From: an uncultured Oscillospiraceae bacterium
GTDB lineage: Bacteria > Bacillota > Clostridia > Oscillospirales > Oscillospiraceae
DNA: 64,000 nucleotides
Assembly (NCBI GenBank): GCA_944385365.1
Contig: CALWWW010000007.1
Coordinates: forward strand, 1 to 64,000
Reading direction: 5' to 3'
Program-made: the position numbers and the translations under genes
The notes under the pieces: model-generated
What the model saw: the letters and a program-made list of their open reading frames with translations, nothing else
Databases searched by the model: none
What the model was told of the DNA's origin: nothing
Part shown: in pieces, positions 32,540 through 40,819 of the stretch
Layout of the letters: the number at the start of each line of letters is the position of its first letter
Position numbering within the stretch: the stretch's first letter is position 1

Positions 32540-33397
32540 ATGAAGGAAGGCTACTGGATCATTCGCAAGTACCGGTCAGGACCCATCGGGGAAGCCATCA
32601 AGTTCTGGATGCCGGGGAAGCGTCCGGCCAGGATGACCCGGCAGATCAGACGGGATGCTCAGAAGGCTGCGAAAAATGCAAGCTCAGCCATACGGACGGC
32701 GGCCCGACTGGTCAACGAGAATTTCGGGGAGTCGGACGGTCTCCTGGGATTGGACTACAACCAGGAAGCATTGAACAAGCTCCGGGCCTCCATCCCGGCA
32801 TCGGTCACAGAGGAGGAGGCCGAGGACTTGCTTCTGGATCTGGCAGGTCACCAGATGGAGTTGTTCATCCGGCGGATCAAGCGGGCCATGAAGAAAGACG
32901 GACTGGAAATCTTCTACTTCGCTGTGACATCGGATCGGGACTACGACAAGCGGAAGAAGGAGCTGATCCCGGCCAGAGTCCACCATCACCTCATCGTCAA
33001 CGAGGAGGCCAAGGCATACATCATGGCCGCCTGGACCGCCGGCGGCGTGGACTGGCAACCACTGAGCGCCCAGCCGGACTACACGGAAATGGTCACCTAC
33101 CTGCTCAAGCAGGTGCGCCATAGGCCGGACGTCAACAAGTACAAGACCAGCCGCAATCTCAAGCGGCCCAAGACAGAGGACCGCCTGGCCATCAGCGGGT
33201 CGGAGCTGCGGCCGCCCAGAGGGGCCATCCTGCTGGACCGTGGCGCCTATGCTCCCGGTCAGCCTCAGTACATCCGGTACATATTGCCAAGCGCTTGCGA
33301 GGAGGAGGACGTGACCGAGGCATACGGCATCAAGCGGGCATCGGCGGCCATCCAGCACAAGAAGGAGCACAAGCGGAAGGGAGGACGAAGGACGTGA
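32540..33397 (+). CDS. HUH-type rolling-circle replication initiator
   Basis: 285 residues. The metal-binding HUH motif is PARVHHHLIV (His148-150), preceded by the strand LEIFYFAVTSDRD; a candidate nicking Tyr is in VTYLLKQVRHRPDVNKY (Tyr187 or Tyr201). This matches the phage/plasmid replication-associated group with HHHL-type motifs. No helicase domain is attached. It would nick the origin and start rolling-circle or leading-strand synthesis using host helicase and polymerase. Ribosome site AAGGGAGGGGACGAG. It sits at the early/late border, coupled to the sigma-like gene by GTGA. Confidence 0.72.
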   Translation: MKEGYWIIRKYRSGPIGEAIKFWMPGKRPARMTRQIRRDAQKAAKNASSAIRTAARLVNENFGESDGLLGLDYNQEALNKLRASIPASVTEEEAEDLLLDLAGHQMELFIRRIKRAMKKDGLEIFYFAVTSDRDYDKRKKELIPARVHHHLIVNEEAKAYIMAAWTAGGVDWQPLSAQPDYTEMVTYLLKQVRHRPDVNKYKTSRNLKRPKTEDRLAISGSELRPPRGAILLDRGAYAPGQPQYIRYILPSACEEEDVTEAYGIKRASAAIQHKKEHKRKGGRRT

Positions 33398-33807
33398 CAA
33401 ACCAGCAGAAGAAGGACGTTTTGCAGCAGTACCGCGCAGCGGCGGCAGAGGCCGACCGTCTGAGCCGGGAGATCCGGGAGTGGAGACGGAAGTCGAGGCA
33501 GCTGGTGTCTGAGACCAGAGACTGTGCGGAACACGGCAGGGTGGCGGAGGCCGTTACGGCCATGGATGACCTGGCACAGCTGCTGGCCGAAAAGCGTTTG
33601 GAGTCCGTGCAGCTGCGGAGACAGCTGGAGCGGAAGATATCCGCTGTACCGGACAGACGGCTCCAGGAGCTGCTGCGCCGGCGGTATATCGACGGGGACA
33701 CTTGGGAGCAGATCGCCGTGGCCATGGGCATGTCCTACCAGTGGACGTGCCACCTGCATGGCGTTGCCCTGGGCGCGTTGGACGTTGAGGCACTTGATAG
33801 AAGTTGA
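33394..33807 (+). CDS. Sigma-70 region 4-like regulator (DUF1492/ArpU type)
   Basis: 137 residues: a long N-terminal coiled coil (about 1-85), then an HTH like sigma region 4 (RLQELLRRRYIDGDTWEQIAVAMG, then MSYQWTCHLHGVAL). Such proteins sit just before terminase genes in Firmicute phages and drive late transcription. The start is GTG 33394, with GGGAGG upstream, overlapping the initiator stop. Confidence 0.78.
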   Translation: MTNQQKKDVLQQYRAAAAEADRLSREIREWRRKSRQLVSETRDCAEHGRVAEAVTAMDDLAQLLAEKRLESVQLRRQLERKISAVPDRRLQELLRRRYIDGDTWEQIAVAMGMSYQWTCHLHGVALGALDVEALDRS

Positions 33808-33832
33808 TACTCGGTTTGTGGTACTGTGTATG
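33804..33832 (+). promoter_or_regulatory. Possible late promoter
   Basis: TTGATA (33804-33809), 17-bp spacer, TGTATG (33827-33832). The weak -10 would fit a promoter needing the upstream sigma-like activator. Inference. Confidence 0.3.
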
Positions 33833-33897
33833 AGAGGGAAGTGGTGACAATGACAGGGATTTGCAGGATGGCTTGCCTTTTGTGGAGGTGATAGCCC

Positions 33898-34188
33898 ATG
33901 AGGGAATTTGCCAAGGCCTTCTACCGTTCCCGGGCCTGGAAGGACTGCCGGGCCGCTTATGCCAAGAGTGTGGGCGGACTATGCGAGACGTGCCTCAAGG
34001 CAGGGCTGTATGTGCCTGGCAAGGTGGTACACCACCGCACGGCGCTGACGCCCGACAACATCCACGACCCGACGGTGACGCTGTCTTGGTCCAATCTCAA
34101 GCTGGTCTGCCAGGACTGCCACGCCCGGGAACACAAGGGCAAAGACCGCTATTGGTTCGACGACGACGGCGTGGTCCATCCACGCTGA
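33898..34188 (+). CDS. HNH endonuclease
   Basis: 96 residues. GLCETCLKAG, KVVHHRTAL and LVCQDCHAREH give the zinc Cys and catalytic His-His/Asn set of HNH enzymes. In HK97-like phages an HNH next to terminase is needed for cos cleavage. Ribosome site GGAGGTGATAGCCC. Confidence 0.9.
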   Translation: MREFAKAFYRSRAWKDCRAAYAKSVGGLCETCLKAGLYVPGKVVHHRTALTPDNIHDPTVTLSWSNLKLVCQDCHAREHKGKDRYWFDDDGVVHPR

Positions 34189-34327
34189 CCTCCCCCCTGG
34201 TCACGAGGCCCCTGTGGCTCCTTAGGAACCGGCGGGTGGAGTTCCATTTTTCCCTGCAGGGTCACGTGACCCCCCTGGCCTGTGGCCCGGGGCCGTTATT
34301 TGTTCGCGCACGTGAGGAGGTGGCAAT
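34189..34327. other. Candidate cos/packaging site
   Basis: 139-bp non-coding gap between HNH and the small terminase gene. It contains a perfect 14-bp palindrome GGGTCACGTGACCC (34259-34272) and two related blocks, CCCCCTGGTCACG (34195) and GTCACGTGACCCCCCTGG (34261). Position and partners fit a cos site; not proven. Confidence 0.45.
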
Positions 34328-34666
34328 ATGCCCGCAAAAAAAGACCCGGTTAAGGCCGAAATCTCCCGATTAAAACGCATCTACAAGGACCTTCCCAAGA
34401 ACCAGTACGAGGTGGCCATGGGACTCATCGTCCAGGCCGCCCGGCTCCGGGCACGGCTCGATGAGCTGTGGGAGGACATCCAGGAAAACGGTGAGACGGA
34501 GCTCTTTTCCCAGTCTGCCAACACAGCCCCATATGAGCGGGAGCGGCCGGCGGCCCGGCTGTTCACCAGCACAGACAAGAACTACCAGAGCATCATCAAG
34601 CAGCTCAACGAACTGACGCCGCCAACCAAGACCGGTTCCAAGCTGGAGGCCCTCCGCGATGAATAG
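34328..34666 (+). CDS. Putative terminase small subunit
   Basis: 112 residues, helical and charged (PAKKDPVKAEISRLKRIYKDL...). Assigned mainly by place: directly before and overlapping by 8 bp the large terminase gene. It would bind the packaging site. No ATPase motif. Ribosome site GTGAGGAGGTGGCAAT. Confidence 0.7.
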   Translation: MPAKKDPVKAEISRLKRIYKDLPKNQYEVAMGLIVQAARLRARLDELWEDIQENGETELFSQSANTAPYERERPAARLFTSTDKNYQSIIKQLNELTPPTKTGSKLEALRDE

Positions 34667-36305
34667 CATCCTGGAGTATTACCAGGTCATCCAGAACGGC
34701 ACCATCGTTGTGGGCCGCTGGATCAAGCTGTGGTATGAGCAGATCGTACATGGCCTGGAGGAAGGCCGCTGGACCTTCGACCAGAAAAAGGCCAGCAAGG
34801 CCATCCGGTTCATCGAGAATTTCTGCCACCACTGCGAGGGCCGGTCAGATCTGCTCAAGCTGTCCCTGTGGCAGAAGGCCACCGTGTCGGTGCTGTTTGG
34901 GATCCTGGACAGCGATGGCAACCGACAATTCCGGGAGGCCGTCATCATCGTGGCCCGCAAGCAGGGCAAGACCCTGTTTGCCGCCGCCATCATCGCCTAC
35001 ATGGTGTACCTGGACGGCGAGTACGGCGCAAAGGTCTACTGCATCGCTCCCAAGCTGGAGCAGGCCGCCGTGGTCTACGATGACTTTTACCAGATGGTCC
35101 AGGCAGAGCCGGAGCTGGCGGCACTGTCCAAAAAGCGGCGGTCAGATATCTACGTGGCCGACTACAACACCGCCGTCAAGCCCGTGGCCTTCAACGCCAA
35201 GAAGTCCGACGGCTTCAACCCCCACCTGGTCATCTGCGACGAGATCGCCAGCTGGCCGGGAGACCAGGGCCTCAAGCAGTACGAGGTTATGAAATCTGCC
35301 ATGGGTGCCAGACGGCAGCCGCTGGTGCTGTCCATCTCTACGGCGGGCTACGTCAACGACGGCATCTATGACGAGCTGATGAAGCGCTGCACGGCAGTGC
35401 TGCTGGGCAATTCCAGGGAGACCCGCCTGGCCCCGTTCCTGTACATGATCGACGATCTCGACAAGTGGAACGACATCAACGAGCTGGCCAAGTCCAATCC
35501 CAACTTGGGTGTCTCCGTCTCCGTGGATTACCTGCTGGAGGAGATCGCCATTGCCGAGGGCAGTCTCAGCAAGAAGGCGGAGTTTCTGACCAAGTATTGC
35601 AACGTCAAGCAGAACAGCACCCAGGCGTGGCTGTCCTACCAGGTCATTGACAAGGCCAGCGGCCCGGCCCTGTCCCTGGAGGACTTCCGGGACTGCTACT
35701 GTGTGGGCGGCATCGACCTGAGCCAGACCACGGATCTGACTTCCTGCTGCGTGGTCATCGAGAAGAGCGGACAGATCTATGTGTTCTCCCATTTCTTTAT
35801 GCCCCGGTCCAAGCTGGAAGTCCGCACGGCCGAGGACGAGGCGCCCTATGAGATCTTCATCCGGCAGGGCCTACTCACCATGAGCGGCGAGAACTACGTG
35901 GACTACCACGACTGTTACAACTGGTTCGTCCGGCTGGTGGAGGAGTACCAGATCCTGCCCCTCAAGATCGGTTATGACCGCTACTCGGCCCAATACCTGG
36001 TCCAGGATATGCAGGCCTACGGATTCCACATGGACGACGTCTACCAGGGCTTCAACCTGACGCCTGTGATCCGGGAGTTTGAGGGCGTCATCAAGGACGG
36101 CCTGCTGCACATCGGCAGCAATAACCTGCTCAAGGCCCATCTGCTCAACTCCGCCATCAAGGCCGAGGTGGATCACCAGAAGGTCCGCCTGGTCAAGATG
36201 GGCACCCGCAAGCGGATCGACGGCAGCGCCGCTCTGCTGGATGCCATGACCGTGCGGCAGAAGTGGTATGGAGAGATCGGCGAGCAGCTGAGAAACGAGG
36301 AGTGA
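34659..36305 (+). CDS. Terminase large subunit
   Basis: 548 residues, the motor that cuts and packages DNA. Adenine-binding and Walker A: EAVIIVARKQGKT (Lys104); Walker B: LVICDEIA (Asp194, Glu195); coupling motif LSISTAG near 225. The RNase H-like nuclease domain starts at CVGGIDLSQTTDL (Asp353), with further acidic residues downstream. Terminase_1/HK97 type, full length. Confidence 0.95.
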   Translation: MNSILEYYQVIQNGTIVVGRWIKLWYEQIVHGLEEGRWTFDQKKASKAIRFIENFCHHCEGRSDLLKLSLWQKATVSVLFGILDSDGNRQFREAVIIVARKQGKTLFAAAIIAYMVYLDGEYGAKVYCIAPKLEQAAVVYDDFYQMVQAEPELAALSKKRRSDIYVADYNTAVKPVAFNAKKSDGFNPHLVICDEIASWPGDQGLKQYEVMKSAMGARRQPLVLSISTAGYVNDGIYDELMKRCTAVLLGNSRETRLAPFLYMIDDLDKWNDINELAKSNPNLGVSVSVDYLLEEIAIAEGSLSKKAEFLTKYCNVKQNSTQAWLSYQVIDKASGPALSLEDFRDCYCVGGIDLSQTTDLTSCCVVIEKSGQIYVFSHFFMPRSKLEVRTAEDEAPYEIFIRQGLLTMSGENYVDYHDCYNWFVRLVEEYQILPLKIGYDRYSAQYLVQDMQAYGFHMDDVYQGFNLTPVIREFEGVIKDGLLHIGSNNLLKAHLLNSAIKAEVDHQKVRLVKMGTRKRIDGSAALLDAMTVRQKWYGEIGEQLRNEE

Positions 36306-36306
36306 T

Positions 36307-37488
36307 ATGGGACTATTCGATAAGATATTCCACCGGCCGTCGGCACCGTCCGGCGACCCACAGGGCTTTTTCAAGACCTTTACGGCCTACACGCCCATCT
36401 TCACCAGCTGGGGCGGCTGCATCTATGAGAGCGAGGTGGTCCGGGCCGCCATCCATGCCCGTGCCACCCATATCAGCAAGCTGTCCATGCAGATCTGCGG
36501 CACGGCCAAGCCCAAGCTGCAGACACGGCTCAAGGTGGGCCCCAACGAGTTCCAGACCTGGGGACAGTTCAACTACAGACTGTCCACCATTCTGGATGTC
36601 CAGAACACCGCCTTTATCGTGCCGGTCTTTGATGAGCGCATGGAAGTGACGGGCATCTACCCGCTGCTGCCGTCCATGTGTGAGATCCTGCAGTATGAGC
36701 AGGAGCCATGGCTGCGCTACACTTTCCAGAACGGCCAGAAGGCTTCGGTGGAGCTGCGTTACTGCGGCATTATGACCAAGTTCCAGTACCAGGATGACTT
36801 CTTTGGAGAGGACAACCGGGCGCTGAATCCCACCATGGACATGATCACGCTGCAGAATCAGGCCATCCGGGAGGCCGTGAAGAACTCGGCGACCTTCCGG
36901 TTTATGGCACGGGTCAACAACTTCGCAAAGGCCGGAGACCTGGCCAAGGAGCGGGAGCGGTTCAACGCCACCAACCTCAGCGGCGAGGGCGGCCTGCTGC
37001 TGTTCCCCAACACCTACGAAGAGATCAAGCAGATCCAGTCCCAGCCCTACACCCTGGACGCCAACCAGATGCAGCAAATCAAGGAGCGGGTGTGCGATTA
37101 CTTTGGCGTCAATAATGACGTCCTGCAGAACAAGGCCTACGGCGACGCCTGGTCGGCCTTCTACGAGGGAGCCATTGAGCCCTACGCCATTCAGCTGTCG
37201 GATGTGCTGACCCGGATGCTGTTCTCTGAGCGGGAACAGGCTGCCGGTGCCATGGTCATGGCCACTGCCAACCGGCTCCAGTACATGACCAACAAGGACA
37301 AGCTGGACGTTTCGTCCCAGATGGCAGACCGCGGAATCTTCAACCGCGACACGATCCGGGAAATCTGGAATCTGCCGCCGCTGCCCAACGGGCAGGGCCA
37401 GGCATACACCATCCGTGGTGAGTATTGGCTCCTCAACGCCGACGGCACCACGACCAAGAAGGGAGATGACCTTACCAGTGGAACTTGA
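36307..37488 (+). CDS. Portal protein, HK97 type
   Basis: 393 residues, forming the dodecameric ring at the capsid vertex. Conserved features are the WGGCIYESEVVRAAIHARA start, the LNPTMD stem region and the C-terminal NKDKLDVSSQMADRG then RDTIREIWNLPPLP. One base separates it from the terminase stop. Confidence 0.92.
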   Translation: MGLFDKIFHRPSAPSGDPQGFFKTFTAYTPIFTSWGGCIYESEVVRAAIHARATHISKLSMQICGTAKPKLQTRLKVGPNEFQTWGQFNYRLSTILDVQNTAFIVPVFDERMEVTGIYPLLPSMCEILQYEQEPWLRYTFQNGQKASVELRYCGIMTKFQYQDDFFGEDNRALNPTMDMITLQNQAIREAVKNSATFRFMARVNNFAKAGDLAKERERFNATNLSGEGGLLLFPNTYEEIKQIQSQPYTLDANQMQQIKERVCDYFGVNNDVLQNKAYGDAWSAFYEGAIEPYAIQLSDVLTRMLFSEREQAAGAMVMATANRLQYMTNKDKLDVSSQMADRGIFNRDTIREIWNLPPLPNGQGQAYTIRGEYWLLNADGTTTKKGDDLTSGT

Positions 37489-38116
37489 CGAGAAGCATCT
37501 GCACCGGCTGGCAGACGGCCGGGAGTATCGCTCCATGGTGATGACCGTCCGGGCCGCCGAGGGGGACAGTCAGATCGTGGAGGGCTACGCCACCACCTTC
37601 AATCAGCCCTATAGCCTCTACGATGGCCGATATTACCAGGTCATCGAACAGGTGGCCCCCGGAGCCTTTGACGAGTGCGATATGTCCGACGTGATCTTCC
37701 AGTACGATCACAGCGGCCGGGTCTTTGCCCGGAACAAAAACGGCACTCTGACGCTGACCCAGGACGCCATTGGCCTCAAGGTGGTGGCTGACCTGGGCGG
37801 TACCGATATCGGCCGCCAGCTCTACCAGGAGATCAAGGGCGGCTACACCGATAAGATGTCCTTCGGTTTCGTGGTGGCCGAGGACCAGAAGGTTTACACC
37901 GAGGACCATGAGACGGGGAAAGAGATCTGCACCCGTACCATCACGAAAGTCAAGAAACTGTACGACGTCAGCGCCGTGTCCATCCCGGCCAATGACATGA
38001 CGTCGATCAGTGCCCGGAGATTCTCCGACGGAGTGATCGGGGAGATCAAGGCGGAGCGACTGGAACGGGCGAAAAAGAAAACCATGCTGAAAATTTTACT
38101 GGAGGTATCGAAATGA
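37478..38116 (+). CDS. Prohead protease, HK97 type (S78)
   Basis: About 212 residues. EGYATTFNQPY, FDECDMSDVIFQYDHSGRV (catalytic His) and YTDKMSFGFVV (catalytic Ser) are the S78 herpesvirus-protease-fold motifs. It cleaves the capsid scaffold region during maturation. Start uncertain: GTG 37478 is chosen by length and the upstream GGGAG; ATG 37466 and ATG 37534 are alternatives. Confidence 0.9.
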   Translation: MELDEKHLHRLADGREYRSMVMTVRAAEGDSQIVEGYATTFNQPYSLYDGRYYQVIEQVAPGAFDECDMSDVIFQYDHSGRVFARNKNGTLTLTQDAIGLKVVADLGGTDIGRQLYQEIKGGYTDKMSFGFVVAEDQKVYTEDHETGKEICTRTITKVKKLYDVSAVSIPANDMTSISARRFSDGVIGEIKAERLERAKKKTMLKILLEVSK

Positions 38117-39171
38117 ATCTGAAAGAGATCGAGACCCGTCTGGCCGCTATTGCCCAGGAGCTGGAGCAGGACGGCGCGGATGTGGATGCCCTGGACAAGG
38201 AAGCCCGGGGCCTGATCGCCGAGAAGCAGAAGCTGGAGGCCCAGGCCGAAAAGCGCCAGAAGCTCATCCAGGATGTGACGCAGCACGGCCGGGTGGTGCG
38301 TACCTTCCCCGATCCCGGCGAGGCGCGGAAGGAGTACGGCGTGGATTCCGACGAGTATCGCTCCCTGTGGCTGCGCCGCCTGCAGGGCGCAAAGCTGAGT
38401 GATGTGGAAGAGCGGGCCTACACCAACGCCAACGGCGCGATTGCTACCATGACGGCTAACGCCATCATGGAGGTGGTCCGGGACCATGCGCCTCTGCTGG
38501 CCCGGATGACGGTCATCTACAGCGCCACCAACCTGACCTACTACGTCGAGGGTACCAACAACGAGGCGCAGGACCACACTGAAAACGCTGCTATCACCGC
38601 TGCCAATGACACGCTGGACAAGATCCAGCTGACACCGGCGGAGATCGTCAAGCTGATCCAGGTCAGCGAATCCGCCCGGATCATGAGCGTCAACGCCTTT
38701 GAATCCTGGCTGGCCAAAACCCTGGGCGAGGCCATTGCCCGGAAGATCAACAGCAAGATCATCACTGCCTTACTTGCTGCGGCTTCCTCTGCCGGTACGT
38801 CCATTGCTGCGACTACGGTCCAGGCGCTGCTGGGCTCCGTCAAGGGCAATGATGTTGCTATTGTCTGCAATCGTAAGACACTGTTCACCAAGCTCCTGCC
38901 CCTTCAGGATGACAGCAAGTCCAGTATTGTCCGTTTTGCTGGAGGCGTTGCCACGGTCTATGGTGTAGAGGTGCTGCTCGATGACAATGTGGCTGACAAT
39001 ACGGTAGCAGCTGGCGACCTGTCCAAGATGATTGCCGCCATGGCTGAGGACATTACTGTCCGGCAGGCTTATGACATCGACACCAACTCCATCAAGTATC
39101 TGGGCGTGTCGGTGTTTGACGTTAAGGTGGGCCTGGCCAGCGCCTTTGCCAAGATCGCACCGGGGGGTTAA
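38113..39171 (+). CDS. Major capsid protein, HK97 fold
   Basis: 352 residues. The N-terminal 70-100 residues are a coiled scaffold (delta) domain removed by the protease; cleavage probably lies between about 80 and 110. The rest has the HK97 sequence pattern (N-arm, E-loop, spine helix FESWLAKTLGEAIARKINSKI, P-domain). The stop is preceded by CCGGGGGGTTAA, a slippery G run that can lead into the Ig-like frame downstream. Confidence 0.93.
   Translation: MNLKEIETRLAAIAQELEQDGADVDALDKEARGLIAEKQKLEAQAEKRQKLIQDVTQHGRVVRTFPDPGEARKEYGVDSDEYRSLWLRRLQGAKLSDVEERAYTNANGAIATMTANAIMEVVRDHAPLLARMTVIYSATNLTYYVEGTNNEAQDHTENAAITAANDTLDKIQLTPAEIVKLIQVSESARIMSVNAFESWLAKTLGEAIARKINSKIITALLAAASSAGTSIAATTVQALLGSVKGNDVAIVCNRKTLFTKLLPLQDDSKSSIVRFAGGVATVYGVEVLLDDNVADNTVAAGDLSKMIAAMAEDITVRQAYDIDTNSIKYLGVSVFDVKVGLASAFAKIAPGG
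39160..39171 (+). other. Probable -1 programmed frameshift site (capsid to Ig domain)
   Basis: CCG GGG GGT TAA in the capsid frame. Slipping back one base on the six-G run gives GGG GGG TTA ACT, which reads through without a stop into the Ig-like sequence. The downstream frame is open back to this run and has no good start of its own. Confidence 0.7.
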
Positions 39172-39452
39172 CTCCCCAGCTTGAGAGCGTGACCATTTCC
39201 GGGACAGCTCAAGTTGGGGAAACATTGACGGCGTCTGTTAGTCCCGAAGGTGCCACGGCTACATATGCGTGGCAAGCAGCAGACGCCCAGGGCGGCCCGT
39301 TCAGTCCTATCCCGGACGCCGCCCAGAACACCTTGTCATTGCAGGAAGCGCAATCCGGCAAGTACATCAAGGTGACAGCCACCGGAACCGGCGGCTATGA
39401 AGGCACAGTGGAAAGCGCTGCAACGGAAGCTGTACAGGCAGCCGCACCGTAA
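39165..39452 (+). CDS. Ig-like domain, frameshift extension of the capsid protein
   Basis: 95 codons. SVTISGTAQVGETLTASVSP, then TYAWQ and SGKYIKVTATGTGGYEGTV are the strands of a bacterial/phage Ig-like (A9/Big) domain. Reached from the capsid gene by -1 slippage, it would give a fusion of about 446 residues on a minority of subunits. Phage Ig domains added to capsid or tail proteins this way are documented (Fraser and colleagues, 2006). They are thought to stick weakly to carbohydrate or mucus. A GTG at 39189 is the only independent start and lacks a clear ribosome site. Confidence 0.75.
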   Translation, partial: GLTPQLESVTISGTAQVGETLTASVSPEGATATYAWQAADAQGGPFSPIPDAAQNTLSLQEAQSGKYIKVTATGTGGYEGTVESAATEAVQAAAP

Positions 39453-39464
39453 AGGAGGGCAACC

Positions 39465-39746
39465 ATGCTCGACAAGGTCAAGCTGGCGCTCCGGATCACC
39501 ACGGACGCCCTGGACAGTGAGATCAACGACACCATCGATGCGGCGCTGGCTGACCTGGGACTGGCGGGTGTGTCCAATCTGGACACATCCGACGCCCTCA
39601 TCATCCGGGCGGTGGTCACCTTCGCCCGGATGAACCTGGGCAGTGCTGCCGACTACGACCGGCTCAAGGCCTCCTATGATGAGCAGAAGGCTCAGTTGCA
39701 AATGGCCACCGGTTACACAGATTGGGGGAATGGCAATGCAGAATGA
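39465..39746 (+). CDS. Head-tail connector, gp6-like (DNA-packaging adaptor)
   Basis: 93 residues, all helical: MLDKVKLALRITTDALDSEI, then ALIIRAVVTFARMNLG. This is the phage gp6-like adaptor family that binds under the portal. Ribosome site AAAGGAGGGCAACC. Confidence 0.85.
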   Translation: MLDKVKLALRITTDALDSEINDTIDAALADLGLAGVSNLDTSDALIIRAVVTFARMNLGSAADYDRLKASYDEQKAQLQMATGYTDWGNGNAE

Positions 39747-40029
39747 AGTCATCGTCCTGCTGGGACCGCCCACCGGCGTCAACGCTATCGGTGACCGCAC
39801 CGGCGAGCCGTCCCGCCGGGAGGTGTTCGTGGAGATCAAGTCCGTGGGGGCCTCCTACAAGCTCAAGGCCATGGCCGCGGGGCTCAATCCCAAGTACCGG
39901 TTTGTCCTGGCTGACTATCTCGACTACGACGGCGAAACCCAGGTAGAGTATGACGGCCAGGTCTACCGGATCATCGACACCTACCGCGCCCAGGGCAACG
40001 CCCTGGAGTTGACCGTGGAGGGACCCTAA
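39736..40029 (+). CDS. Head closure protein
   Basis: 97 residues, beta-rich: REVFVEIKSVGASYKLKAMAAGLNP..., then VYRIIDTYRAQGNALELTVE. It resembles SPP1 gp16/HK97 head-tail joining proteins. Start ATG 39736, overlapping the previous gene by 11 bp; ATG 39730 is an alternative. Confidence 0.75.
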   Translation: MQNEVIVLLGPPTGVNAIGDRTGEPSRREVFVEIKSVGASYKLKAMAAGLNPKYRFVLADYLDYDGETQVEYDGQVYRIIDTYRAQGNALELTVEGP

Positions 40030-40451
40030 TGCCACTGCCCAAGTCCGTCGTTAAGATCACCAAGGATGGCGTGGAGTACACCTCCAGCGTAGATCGGGTC
40101 AACTACACCATCCGGGAGCTGACACGGGCCGCACTGCGGGACGTTGGAAAGTATATCTGCCGTCGCACCCGACAGCAGATCAAGCGCCGCACCGGCCGCC
40201 TGGCCAAGAACATCCAATACTGGGTCCGCAAGAAAGAGGGCGACCTGCAGGTGGGCTTCAAGCCCGGCGGCTTCTACGGCCTGTTCCAGGAGCTGGGCGC
40301 AGAGAACATCCCCAAGCAGGGGGCCCTCTACAACACCGTCAAGGACAACATCAAAACCATACGAGACATCGAGGCCCAGTACCTGTCTGCCATCGAGGAT
40401 GAGCAGCGGGCCCTGGCCCTCATCGACGAGGGGGAGTATCAAGGTGAGTAA
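40029..40451 (+). CDS. HK97 gp10-like tail-joining protein
   Basis: 140 residues. RRTRQQIKRRTGRLAKNIQYW and LQVGFKPGGFYGLFQELG are typical of the HK97-gp10 family acting at the neck-tail junction. One-base overlap with the previous gene. Confidence 0.85.
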   Translation: MPLPKSVVKITKDGVEYTSSVDRVNYTIRELTRAALRDVGKYICRRTRQQIKRRTGRLAKNIQYWVRKKEGDLQVGFKPGGFYGLFQELGAENIPKQGALYNTVKDNIKTIRDIEAQYLSAIEDEQRALALIDEGEYQGE

Positions 40452-40815
40452 AACCACAGCGCTGCGGGCGGTCCTCACCGCCCGGCTGCAGTCCATCTGC
40501 CCCCGGGTCTACTACGGGCAGGCAGATCTCAACGCTGCCCGCCCGTATCTCGTTTATACCCTGGAGCAGCTGGGCCAGGAGGATGATATGCACCGTCTGG
40601 AACTGGAAATCAACGTTACCGACTATGGCGTTGACACAGCGACCGTGGAAACCATTGCCGACAGCATTATGGATGCGTTCGACAAGTGGTACTACATCGA
40701 CGACGCTATTCAGTTTGCGGCCTATCCAGACCGGTGCCAGTCGGTCACAGAGGATGACCGGAATGTTATCCGCCGCCGGCTGCTTATCGAGCTGCACTTC
40801 TATGAGAGGAGATAA
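40444..40815 (+). CDS. Tail terminator/completion protein
   Basis: 123 residues starting at GTG 40444, 7 nt after GGGGAG. LRAVLTARLQSICPRVYYGQ, YLVYTLEQ and a C-terminal beta stretch match neck-proximal tail completion proteins of siphophages. Assigned by order and pattern. Confidence 0.72.
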   Translation: MSKTTALRAVLTARLQSICPRVYYGQADLNAARPYLVYTLEQLGQEDDMHRLELEINVTDYGVDTATVETIADSIMDAFDKWYYIDDAIQFAAYPDRCQSVTEDDRNVIRRRLLIELHFYERR

Positions 40816-40819
40816 TAAC

